Below are positions 44,847-52,717 of a stretch of DNA of 64,000 nucleotides, one piece after another. Position numbers and translations under genes: made by a program. This DNA is from Treponema vincentii (GTDB lineage Bacteria; Spirochaetota; Spirochaetia; Treponematales; Treponemataceae): assembly GCF_018336815.1 (NCBI RefSeq), contig NZ_CP050497.1:2108001-2172000 (forward strand), written 5' to 3'. How positions within the stretch are numbered: the first letter of the stretch is position 1; each line of letters begins with the position of its first letter. The notes under the pieces are model-generated. The model saw nothing but the letters and a program-made list of their open reading frames with translations. It ran no database searches and had not been told where the DNA came from.

Positions 44847-46312
44847 TGCCAATCCATATCCTTATCCATCGGATACATCGGACTCGGTAAATATTTGTAG
44901 TGCAGCCGAGAGAACACTTCGTTGGTACTGCCGTCGGTGAGCACGAGCATCGAGCGTTTTGCAATGGCGCGGATCTCCGGTTCAAGGTAGCCGAGCTTGA
45001 CAACGATAACCTTACGCTCCGTAGGTTCGACGCCGAGCGCCCGCATCATTTCGGGGTCATAGCAGCCGACATGCTTTGACGTTACGACCACATCCACGCC
45101 GCAGACATCCAAGAGCGCCATATCGCTGTTCTGTGCCTCAGCCCATGCCTTGCACAGTTTTTTTACCGTCGCTTTTACCTGAATGGGGGAGCTTTTTTCC
45201 TTGTCGAAGGCGGCGCCGAGCGTCCCCGCTACAACGTTTCCTTCTCCGGCTTTAAAGGCGGCTGCAACTAAGGCAGGGTCGTAAAAAGCCTGATAGCACA
45301 GCGGCGGGTTTAACGAGGTTAAGAAGGAATCGGCAAGGATCGCCTTTAAAAAGTTAGTTACGTCCTGCGAAGAACCGGCGGTCGGGTTGTCACCCGAGTC
45401 GGAAAGCACTACCGGATAAACGCCTGCTTCAACACTGGAACGTGCATGGACAAGAGCGTCGGCAGGTTCGCGGGTTTCGTTGTAAAAGCAGAATTCTTTT
45501 CGGGTATCCCAGAACAACTGCGCAAGCTCCCGTGCCTTTTCTGTTGCGAGCTGTTTATCTCCGTCGGTTACCACCATCGCCGTAACACCGTTGTCGGCGG
45601 TATCAGCCCACGGAAAGCCGAGTAGGTAGGAGGCAGCCATAATGTGCGGCTGTTTCTCGTATTCGCGTAATGTTGTCGTCAGCTTTTTCATCGGTTCAAC
45701 GCTGGTTTCCGACTGCTCGCCTGCGATAAGGAACGGAATCTTAACCGCCGACATAACCGGTCTGATGCCTTTTTCCAACGTGTCGATGGTCATACGCGCT
45801 GCATGAATGCCGATTTCATACGTGTCCGTGTGCGGGGCGCATTTGTAACCGACATAGCCGTCTACATAGTCGAGCATCCGCTGCGAAATCGTTGCGTGCA
45901 TATCAAGCGATGACAAAATAGGAATGTCGGGGCAGATTTTACGGATATCTTCCAGTAAATCGCCTTCCGCCTCTCCGATTTCGCGCACCCGCATCGAGCC
46001 GTGCAGGGAAAGACACAGCGCATCCAGCGGCAACGCATCTTTAATCGCCTGCAAGAATTCCTTTTTTAACGAAAGGTAGTAATCTTTGTCCCATTCACCG
46101 TTCGGAACCGCCCGTGCAATAAGCGTCGGAATAACCTCGTATCCCGCTTCTTTTAGCGTAGCAATCGAACCGAACACGGAACTTTGTCCCTTTCCCTCTA
46201 AAAGATCTTTTCCCCGTAAGACCCAAATATCATCGGGTCCGGTGGTAATCGGGTTAAAGGTATCGGACTCATGGTGCATTCCGCCCACGAGTACCCGCTT
46301 TTTTCTATTCAT
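44837..46312 (-). CDS. M81-family metallopeptidase (MlrC-like)
   Basis: 491 aa, typical length. N-terminal DUF1485 with HHESDTFNP (13-21), SLDMHATIS and HTDTYEIGIHAA as zinc-ligand candidates; C-terminal MlrC domain. The name-giving MlrC cleaves linear microcystin in sphingomonads; other members hydrolyse amide bonds in unknown substrates. The stop codon (TGA) is the TTTTGA of palindrome array 2. It is last in line behind a sugar ABC permease pair, so its substrate may be something the importer brings in. Start follows a GGAG site 8 bases upstream. Confidence 0.88.
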   Translation of the reverse strand: MNRKKRVLVGGMHHESDTFNPITTGPDDIWVLRGKDLLEGKGQSSVFGSIATLKEAGYEVIPTLIARAVPNGEWDKDYYLSLKKEFLQAIKDALPLDALCLSLHGSMRVREIGEAEGDLLEDIRKICPDIPILSSLDMHATISQRMLDYVDGYVGYKCAPHTDTYEIGIHAARMTIDTLEKGIRPVMSAVKIPFLIAGEQSETSVEPMKKLTTTLREYEKQPHIMAASYLLGFPWADTADNGVTAMVVTDGDKQLATEKARELAQLFWDTRKEFCFYNETREPADALVHARSSVEAGVYPVVLSDSGDNPTAGSSQDVTNFLKAILADSFLTSLNPPLCYQAFYDPALVAAAFKAGEGNVVAGTLGAAFDKEKSSPIQVKATVKKLCKAWAEAQNSDMALLDVCGVDVVVTSKHVGCYDPEMMRALGVEPTERKVIVVKLGYLEPEIRAIAKRSMLVLTDGSTNEVFSRLHYKYLPSPMYPMDKDMDWHPF

Positions 46313-46359
46313 TTAAAAACTCCTTCAATAAGTAAGAAAAAAAATAAGAACAAACGCCG

Positions 46360-47211
46360 CTATTCCTTTAACGCCCCTTCCCCAAAGCCTTTAATCAACT
46401 GTGCGTGGAATACAATATAAAATACAATCATCGGAAGCACACCGATAATAAGGGATGCATATTGTAAACCATAGTCGATGTTGAGCCGCCCCGCAAACTG
46501 TGTAATCGCAACCGGCAAACTCTTCAGCGCTGCCTTCGTGGTAAAGACGAACACGAATAAAAACTCATTCCAATGCTGTAAGAAGGATAGAATAACCATC
46601 GTCGCAATGACGGGAACGGAGAGCGGCATAATCATCGTCCAGAATATGTAGCGATACTTTGCGCCGTCTATTTCCGCCGATTCAATGAGCGCATTGGGTA
46701 TACCCCGCACATACGACATCGCAATCATAATGGAAATCGGCAAGTTGAAAGCAACGTATGGAATGATGACGCCCAAGCGAGTATTCACCATACCGAGTTT
46801 TGCTTCCAGTTGGAATAGCGGAATAATAACCGCATGGACGCTGATCATCAAACCAAAAGCAAAAATCGAGGTAAATATCTTTGCCGATTTAAAAGGGAAT
46901 TTCGTCAATCCGAAAGCGGCTGCCATTGCGAGCAGCATAGTCGAAACGGTCGCCGTAATGGTATAGATAAAACTGTTGACAAGCGCGATACCCAACCCGC
47001 CCTTTGCCCACGATTCGGTATAGTTAAAAAAGGTAGGAGCTTTCGGCAGCGCCAACGGGTGAACCATAATTTCTGCGTTCAGCTTAAAGGATGAATAAAA
47101 AAGCCAAATGAGCGGAAAGAGTGTGAGCACCGCAAAGGTCAGCATCAAAATATAAGCGCTTGTTCGCCACCCATGAGAGGCTTGTTGCAGCATATTTTGT
47201 TTTGTCGTCAT
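46360..47211 (-). CDS. Carbohydrate ABC transporter permease (MalG-type)
   Basis: 283 aa, six membrane helices. The EAA loop reads EIDGAKYRYIFWTMIMPLSVP, typical of CUT1 sugar permeases. Works as a heterodimer with the permease encoded just upstream (10-bp gap). No ATPase gene in the window; CUT1 systems often use a shared MsmK/UgpC-type ATPase. Confidence 0.92.
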   Translation of the reverse strand: MTTKQNMLQQASHGWRTSAYILMLTFAVLTLFPLIWLFYSSFKLNAEIMVHPLALPKAPTFFNYTESWAKGGLGIALVNSFIYTITATVSTMLLAMAAAFGLTKFPFKSAKIFTSIFAFGLMISVHAVIIPLFQLEAKLGMVNTRLGVIIPYVAFNLPISIMIAMSYVRGIPNALIESAEIDGAKYRYIFWTMIMPLSVPVIATMVILSFLQHWNEFLFVFVFTTKAALKSLPVAITQFAGRLNIDYGLQYASLIIGVLPMIVFYIVFHAQLIKGFGEGALKE

Positions 47212-47220
47212 ATCAGCCTC

Positions 47221-48099
47221 CTAGTAATCAAAACGTTTTGTTACAGCGCGGCTTATCATCAGGGCTATAACGGTAAAAATAATAATGATAACGGCTAGCG
47301 CACTGCCGTATCCGTAATTCTGGAACACAAAGGTTGTATTGTACATATAAACGGCAATAACTTCCGTAAAGTGCGCAGGCCCTCCGCCGGTCATCGAATA
47401 AATCAGGTCAAAACTCTTAAAACTGCCCGAAACTGCAAGGATCGTATTGATAAAGATAACATTTGCGAGCATCGGAGCAATAAGGCGGGTAAAAATCGTT
47501 CCTTCCCGCGCACCTTCCAGCTGGGCAGCCTCTATAACGCTGTACGGTATCCGCTGCAAGTTGGCTAAAAAGATAACCATATACAGACTGGTATGCTGCC
47601 ACAACAGTACAAAGAGGATCGGCACAATCGCAAGATACTTATCTTCAAATATTGTCATAATGTAGTCGGGATTACCGGTGAGGTCGCGTATAATTGCAGG
47701 AACGACGCCAACAGGAGAAAATATTCGGTTCCACAGCTGCGCAACGATAACGGACGAAATCGTTATCGGTAAGAAAATCAGCACTTCAAAAAAGTTTGCA
47801 TGTTTTACCATTTTCCGGTACAGCATATACGCAAGCAACAGGCCGAGCGGAATCTGTCCCAATACCGAAATCAATACAATAAGGATATTATTCCGCAACC
47901 CGATGTAGAACACGGGATCGGTAAACATTCTGATATAGTTCCCAAGCCCGATAAATTCCATTTTTCCGTAGCCTTTCCACTTTGTCAAACTTAAATAAAA
48001 GCTGAACAGCACGGGAAAGATAATGATACCGATGTAAATAATAAAAGCAGGCAAAATAAAAGAAATATAACTTGTCCGCTTTTGCCGCAAATAGGTCAT
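47221..48099 (-). CDS. Carbohydrate ABC transporter permease (MalF-type)
   Basis: 292 aa, six membrane helices, with the EAA loop AAQLEGAREGTIFTRLIAPML. Partner of the MalG-type permease downstream. Separated from the binding-protein gene by 250 bp that carry a transposase remnant and an inverted repeat. Confidence 0.92.
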   Translation of the reverse strand: MTYLRQKRTSYISFILPAFIIYIGIIIFPVLFSFYLSLTKWKGYGKMEFIGLGNYIRMFTDPVFYIGLRNNILIVLISVLGQIPLGLLLAYMLYRKMVKHANFFEVLIFLPITISSVIVAQLWNRIFSPVGVVPAIIRDLTGNPDYIMTIFEDKYLAIVPILFVLLWQHTSLYMVIFLANLQRIPYSVIEAAQLEGAREGTIFTRLIAPMLANVIFINTILAVSGSFKSFDLIYSMTGGGPAHFTEVIAVYMYNTTFVFQNYGYGSALAVIIIIFTVIALMISRAVTKRFDY

Positions 48100-48349
48100 A
48101 TACCGTAAACCGCCTTAGTATTTAATTCTTAATTCTTAATTATGAATTCTTAATTGGTAATTGATAATTTAATTATACATTAGTTAAGCGCTTCTACCTC
48201 TGCCTTGCTGAGACCGGTCGCTGCGGCGATGTTTTCAATAGATAATGTGTAATTATAGTAACGGGTAATTGGTAGTAAGCCTAATTGTACATTAAACATT
48301 ACCAATTACCCATTATTCCCTACGATTTCAGTGGGTTCCGGTTTTGATT
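48100..48349. repeat. AT-rich repeats and inverted repeat inside the ABC operon gap
   Basis: 250 bp. AATTCTTAATTA-type direct repeats at 48121-48160, the transposase remnant, then GGGTAATTGGTA (about 48263) and its complement TACCAATTACCC (about 48300), an inverted repeat around a 26-nt loop. It may weaken or end transcription between the binding-protein gene and the permease genes. Confidence 0.55.
48184..48265 (-). pseudogene. Remnant of a PD-(D/E)XK (Rpn-type) transposase C-terminus
   Basis: On the minus strand the frame ending at TTA 48184-48186 reads YTLSIENIAAATGLSKAEV and then EALN and stop. This is the usual last helix pair of PDDEXK-nuclease transposases (pattern SIEEIAKATGLSxEEIExL). 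No start or upstream body remains. It sits in the gap inside the ABC operon. Confidence 0.55.
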
Positions 48350-49660
48350 TTACTTCTTGCGGTGAGAATCGTTAGCAGCAACCCATGCTTCGTATTCGTT
48401 TGCAAGCTGAGCAGGAGTCTTTTGCCCGATCATAACAGCCTGAATACCGGGGTTAAGCAAGCTATTTACACCTTCGCTGTCCATCTTCGCATCGATAACA
48501 TAGCCCATACTTTGGTTATTAATCAGGTCGATGTATTGCTTTGTAAGCTGGTCGATATCGAATTTTGAAAGATCAAGTTTATAGGTAGTGGTCGTACCGT
48601 ACTTTGTCAAAATTTCGCACGCTTCTTTACCGGACATAAAGGAAATAAACTTCCATGCAGCATCGGCTTTTGCACCGGTCAATTTTGCATTCATACCGAA
48701 CGCTTCACCGATTGTCGCAGCGCTTGAACCGTGTGTAACCTCACCGGCAATGGCGGGGAACGCCATCAGCTGATATTGCGCATAGTCTTCGGGTTTTGCA
48801 GCATTCTTTAATGCAGAAATACGCCAGCCTGCATCCAAAAGATACACAGCCTTATCAGCAATAAATTCACCCCAAGAAGCGGTACCTTCCATCTGGTTTA
48901 CCCCGGGAGGGAACAGCTTTGAATCGGTCATTGTTTTAATCACGTTGATTGCATCGACAAACTGTTTGTCGGAGAATTTTGCCTTTCCAACCATTGCCTT
49001 ATCAAACCATGCGGTACCAGCCATACGGTCTGTCAACATGGATAACAAGAGCGACTGAGCCTGCCACTGACCTTTATTGGCAAAGGCAAGCGGGGTTAAA
49101 CCGGCAGCTCTGATAGTAGGAACTTGAGCGATCATTTCGTCGAGGGTTTTCGGAGTGGTCAAACCGAGCTTTTTCTGCAGCTTCGGATTAATATAGACAA
49201 CCGTACATACCGCAAGATTTTGCGAAATAATGTAGATTTCTCCATTCGGTCCCTGGGGCGCCCAAACGGTGGAATTGTATTGTTTCTTTAAATCGTCCGT
49301 CAGATAGGGGCGTAGGTCTTTTACCATACCGCGATCAAGCACATAGCCTGAGCGGGCACCCGCGTACGTGGTGAATACATCGGGAATATCCCCTGACGCA
49401 GCCATGATCTGGAACTTATCATGGAAGGCTTCGCCGCTTACATACTCGAATTCAAGTTTAATATTCGGATACTTTTTTTCAAATGCAGCGACGGTTTCGG
49501 GCCAATAGGCCGATTGGGGGTTTGCCAAATCCATCTGCATATACACCGAAAGGGTTACCGGCGCATTCGGATCGGCTTTTGAATTGTCACCTTGTCCCAT
49601 TGCAAAAACAAATGCAACGCTGCATAGACACACGAGCAATAACGCAATGCTCTTTTTCAT
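48350..49660 (-). CDS. Extracellular sugar-binding protein of the ABC importer
   Basis: 436 aa from the ATG at 49658-49660, with a perfect AAGGAGG. Signal peptide MKKSIALLLVCLCSVAFVFA, with signal-peptidase-I type cleavage before MGQGD; the Cys at position 11 is inside the hydrophobic core, so no obvious lipobox. Solute-binding protein type 1 fold (YVSGEAFHDKFQIMAASGDIPDV). Delivers an unknown oligosaccharide or sugar to the downstream permeases. Confidence 0.92.
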   Translation of the reverse strand: MKKSIALLLVCLCSVAFVFAMGQGDNSKADPNAPVTLSVYMQMDLANPQSAYWPETVAAFEKKYPNIKLEFEYVSGEAFHDKFQIMAASGDIPDVFTTYAGARSGYVLDRGMVKDLRPYLTDDLKKQYNSTVWAPQGPNGEIYIISQNLAVCTVVYINPKLQKKLGLTTPKTLDEMIAQVPTIRAAGLTPLAFANKGQWQAQSLLLSMLTDRMAGTAWFDKAMVGKAKFSDKQFVDAINVIKTMTDSKLFPPGVNQMEGTASWGEFIADKAVYLLDAGWRISALKNAAKPEDYAQYQLMAFPAIAGEVTHGSSAATIGEAFGMNAKLTGAKADAAWKFISFMSGKEACEILTKYGTTTTYKLDLSKFDIDQLTKQYIDLINNQSMGYVIDAKMDSEGVNSLLNPGIQAVMIGQKTPAQLANEYEAWVAANDSHRKK

Positions 49661-50082
49661 CTCATCCTCCTTAGCTAACAGCAATAAATTCGTCACTGTC
49701 AGCTTTAAATATAATAGCTTAAAAATAGTATAACACCGATTTGTGTTTTTTACCAGCAAAAAATTTTCAATATACTAGACCTATTCTGAAGCTTTCGTTT
49801 TCGAATAGGTCGACGAGTTCTCGCATCGCACAAATAGCACCTTAAAATGCAACAGTTGAACAAAGTGTGAACTTTGGAAACTGCTGCATTGATGCGCGGA
49901 ACGCGCATACGTTAATAAGCGACATCGTCAATTTACATCATCCGTGGTATAAATTGACTTACGATTTAGAACATCGCACTTCAAGGTAACCTGTTCAGAA
50001 ACGGAAGTTTCCGAACAGGTTTACTAAAATCCACCCCAAAGTATGCTGAGATTTTTAGAAGAAGCCCTATTGAAGCTGCACA
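49661..50082. repeat. Palindrome-rich region between the binding-protein gene and sir2
   Basis: 422 bp without a gene. From about 49786: ACCTATTC/GAATAGGT, GCAACAGTTG...CAAAGTG...CTGCTGC, GATGCGCGGAACGCGCATAC (49891-49910), GTCAATTTA/TAAATTGAC and CCTGTTCAGAAAC/GTTTCCGAACAGG (49988-50019). The left end holds the extended -10 promoter of the ABC operon. Confidence 0.7.
49727..49735 (-). promoter_or_regulatory. Extended -10 promoter of the sugar ABC operon
   Basis: On the minus strand TGTTATACT (49735-49727), about 67 bp before the binding-protein start. A TATTAT closer to the gene (about 49712) is an alternative. No catabolite-type operator is obvious. Confidence 0.5.
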
Positions 50083-50832
50083 CTATTCAAGCAGTGCATG
50101 TTCAAGATATTCAAAGCATTCCTGTAAATCAGTGCAGCGGAGAACTGCGTAATCGTCAAAATAGGTCGGCTGTTCGTTAACGATAGCCACCGCACCGCCC
50201 GCTCGCAGGGTCAGTTGCGGCAATGCTGCGGCAGGATAGACGGTAAGGCTGCTGCCCAATACCAGCAACAGATCCGCCCTGCCGCATTCCTGTTGAGCCT
50301 CCGTTATCGCGTCAAACGGGAGCGCTTCGCCGAAAAACGTAATATCCGGCTTTAATGCATGACCGCATTTTGGGCAAAGCGGAACCTCTCCTGTGCGGGC
50401 AACCTCGATGACATCTTCAAAGGTTGTACTATAGGAGCAATGCGTGCAGCTATGCCGGGAAGGAGAACCGTGTACCTCGATAACGTGCTTGCTTCCGGCT
50501 TTCTGATGTAATAAGTCGATATTTTGCGTAATAAGCGCCTTTAATATGCCGCGAGCCTCCAACCCTGCAAGCACCTGATGCACAATTGACGGTTCTTTTT
50601 CCGGCAATCCGTAGATAAATTCCTTCGCAAGCCGATAGTACACGGACGGCGTTTCCCTAAATACTTCTATATCGAACATCTTATCGGTTTCAGGCAGCGT
50701 ATAGAGTCCGTTCTTCCCCCTAAAATCCCGAATGCCGGACAAGGTGCTGACTCCGGCGCCTGTAAACGCAACGCAGTGCTTCGCCGCCGCAATACGATCC
50801 GCTAATTCTTGATATGTTGTTTCGTTTTTCAT
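50083..50832 (-). CDS. cobB: Sir2-family NAD-dependent protein deacylase
   Basis: 249 aa. NAD-binding [15 protein letters not shown] (25-39), TQNID (102-106), catalytic His121 (VHGS), and a zinc ribbon with Cys129, 132, 153 and 156. It removes acetyl/acyl groups from lysines using NAD+. Arg/Tyr markers of class III desuccinylases are not visible in the expected place. Alone between palindromic DNA and rnhA; the post-stop CTTCTAAAAATCTCAG motif follows it. Confidence 0.93.
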   Translation of the reverse strand: MKNETTYQELADRIAAAKHCVAFTGAGVSTLSGIRDFRGKNGLYTLPETDKMFDIEVFRETPSVYYRLAKEFIYGLPEKEPSIVHQVLAGLEARGILKALITQNIDLLHQKAGSKHVIEVHGSPSRHSCTHCSYSTTFEDVIEVARTGEVPLCPKCGHALKPDITFFGEALPFDAITEAQQECGRADLLLVLGSSLTVYPAAALPQLTLRAGGAVAIVNEQPTYFDDYAVLRCTDLQECFEYLEHALLE

Positions 50833-50923
50833 ACAAGCCTCCCTTTTGTGTAATCGATACGGAAAATGAGCGAAGTATGATAGAGCTTTTCTAAACGTCT
50901 CAGTTTTTAGAAGTCCCGATAGG

Positions 50924-51262
50924 TTACTTCGCTTTTTTTGCTGCTTCTACGGCGAGGGTGTCGCACAGTTCATTGTAGCGGTTACCGGCATGCCCCTTTA
51001 CCCACATCCACTCAATGCTGAGTTGAGAAGCAAGCGCATCGAGCTGCTGCCACAAATCTTGATTCTTCACCGCTCCTCTGTCGGCCGTTCTCCATCCGTT
51101 CAGCTTCCACTTTTTTATCCAAGACGAAATCCCCTGCTGTACATATTGAGAATCCGTATGCAGGGTTACCTGACAATCTGCATAGCGGGGCTGTATCTTT
51201 TCCTGATAGGTGGTAAGCGCTTGAATAACGGCGGATAATTCCATCCTGTTATTCGTAGTCAA
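50924..51262 (-). CDS. rnhA: rnhA 3' part: RNase HI core, shifted frame
   Basis: [15 protein letters not shown] opens the frame, followed by [39 protein letters not shown] and the C-terminal [13 protein letters not shown]. This holds the second, third and fourth acidic/His active-site residues of RNase HI (Glu, Asp, His and Asp of the DEDD set plus His). The first Asp is in the other ORF (51259-51405), one frame away at an A7 run (51263-51269). The TTG at its start has no ribosome site. Confidence 0.9.
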   Translation of the reverse strand: MTTNNRMELSAVIQALTTYQEKIQPRYADCQVTLHTDSQYVQQGISSWIKKWKLNGWRTADRGAVKNQDLWQQLDALASQLSIEWMWVKGHAGNRYNELCDTLAVEAAKKAK

Positions 51263-51405
51263 TTTTTTTCTCCGCCTGAACCCCGCAGCAATTCCTGCTC
51301 AGGCTGCTCTCCTTGCGTATCTTTGAGAATCATCACGAATGCCCATCCGCCCGGACCGGGATTTTGAGAGCATGCTCCGTCGGTGTACAATTTAATTTTT
51401 TTCAT
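51259..51405 (-). CDS. rnhA: rnhA 5' part: first strand of RNase HI
   Basis: 48 codons, shorter than usual ORF cut-offs. [20 protein letters not shown] carries the first catalytic Asp (Asp9 in YTDGA) and the NPGPGGWAF strand. CGGAG lies nine bases upstream. The frame ends in GGEKN and a stop, just where RNase HI should continue [11 protein letters not shown]. Losing two As, or gaining one, in the A7 run joins it to the 3' part and restores a normal enzyme of about 160 aa that removes RNA from RNA/DNA hybrids. Confidence 0.85.
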   Translation of the reverse strand: MKKIKLYTDGACSQNPGPGGWAFVMILKDTQGEQPEQELLRGSGGEKN

Positions 51406-51431
51406 AAAACTATCTCCGAGTACAGGACAAG

Positions 51432-51560
51432 CGCATCAGACCGTTTTCTAACTACCCCGCAGAAGAATGGAGACCATCCAACCAGAGTTTCGCCGCTTTG
51501 CGTCTCAAATGGTTGTCTGATCTCAATTCTTCTGCGATTTTTATCTATCTGTCTGATGCG
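51432..51560. repeat. 130-bp structured repeat (copy B, inverted relative to copy A)
   Basis: Flanked by GCATCAGAC (51433-51441) and GTCTGATGCG (51551-51560). Inner arms CGCAGAAGAATGGAGA and TCTCAATTCTTCTGCG; core 51482-51518 (accagagtttcgccgctttgcg, in parts accagagtttcgcc and gctttgcg; then caaatggtt) is the reverse complement of the core of copy A. The 232-bp gap between rnhA and the DAHP synthase holds only this and a terminator. Confidence 0.75.
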
Positions 51561-51573
51561 CTTGTCCTTCCTT

Positions 51574-51609
51574 AAAAAAATGTATGAAATTTTTAACAAA
51601 ATTTCATAC
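51574..51609 (-). terminator. Rho-independent terminator of the nag-aro operon
   Basis: On the minus strand the stem GTATGAAATTT / AAATTTCATAC with a 6-nt loop is followed by an A and seven T. It lies about 28 bp after the DAHP synthase stop. Confidence 0.75.
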
Positions 51610-51637
51610 AAGAGGAAGGCAACTGCTTGGAATATTT

Positions 51638-52708
51638 CTAATGCAGTTGCCCTGTCCATATATCCGCGGCTTCGGTGAGAAGCGATTCGGTCATTTCCCA
51701 GCTCATGCAGGGGTCGGTAATGGATTTACCGTATTGGCTCTTTTCGGAGCACTGCTCCGGCGAGACACTACCTGCCTGAATAAAGCTTTCGAGCATACAG
51801 CCGCGGATTGCCTCAATCTGCGGAGCCTCCAGCCTCAGCCGGAGACTTTCGAGCAGGATGTCCCGCTGCTTTTCGGGCTGCCGCTGCGAGTTACCATGCG
51901 AACAGTCAATCAAAATCGCCGGCCGTATACCCTGTTCTGCCAACAGACGGCAGCTTTCTCCTATTGAACGTCTATCGCAGTTTGCCCCATGCACGCTGCC
52001 CCTCAATACGAGGTGCGCATATTCGTTGCCGCTTGTATGCATTACGGCGGGGCTGCCGTTTTGCATGAGACCGAGAAAGGCATGCGGTTCCCGCGCAGAA
52101 ACAATCGCGTTTATCGCCGTACCGATATCGCCGTCGGTAGGGTTTTTAAAACCGACCGGCATCGACAGCCCCGAAGCAAGTTCCCGATGTATCTGGCTTT
52201 CGGCGGAGCGCGCACCGATAGACGCCCAACTGATAAAATCCGCAGTGTATTGCGGCACAATAGGATCGAGCAGCTCCGAAGCGGCCGGCAGTCCCAGTTC
52301 TGTAATAGCGCTCAGCGTTTTGCGCGCTGTTTCCAACCCGCCGGTAATATTAATCACTCCATCAAGCGCGGGTTCTACAATTAAGCCGCGCCAGCCTAAA
52401 CCGGTACGCGGCTTTTCAAAATACACCCGCATAATAATGCAAAAGGTATCACGGTATTTTATCCGTAGACGCATTAACCGATTCGCATAATCGAGCGCAG
52501 AAACAGGGTCGTGGATGGAACACGGACCGGCAATCAATAAAAACCGCTTATCGGCGCCGGACAAAATCGCCTCCACCTCTTTTCTTCCGGTTAATACCGT
52601 CCGGCATGAGGCATTCGATACCGGAATTTTTTCAAGCATCTGCTGCGGCGAAAGCAACGGATGCACTCGCTCAATACGCCGATTATTCAAAAGCGGATGA
52701 TTGTTCAT
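51638..52708 (-). CDS. aroF: 3-deoxy-7-phosphoheptulonate (DAHP) synthase, class I
   Basis: 356 aa, the AroFGH type. Joins phosphoenolpyruvate and erythrose-4-phosphate, the first step of aromatic amino-acid synthesis. LLIAGPCSIHDP (57-68), MRVYFEKPRTGLGWRGL and VGFKNPTDGDIG are diagnostic of the active site; metal ligands include Cys64, His in DCSHGNS and Glu/Asp later. It probably has allosteric N-terminal control as in E. coli. Ten bases after the AI-2E permease gene; a link to amino-sugar genes is not obvious. Confidence 0.94.
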   Translation of the reverse strand: MNNHPLLNNRRIERVHPLLSPQQMLEKIPVSNASCRTVLTGRKEVEAILSGADKRFLLIAGPCSIHDPVSALDYANRLMRLRIKYRDTFCIIMRVYFEKPRTGLGWRGLIVEPALDGVINITGGLETARKTLSAITELGLPAASELLDPIVPQYTADFISWASIGARSAESQIHRELASGLSMPVGFKNPTDGDIGTAINAIVSAREPHAFLGLMQNGSPAVMHTSGNEYAHLVLRGSVHGANCDRRSIGESCRLLAEQGIRPAILIDCSHGNSQRQPEKQRDILLESLRLRLEAPQIEAIRGCMLESFIQAGSVSPEQCSEKSQYGKSITDPCMSWEMTESLLTEAADIWTGQLH

Positions 52709-52717
52709 AGCTCGAAG

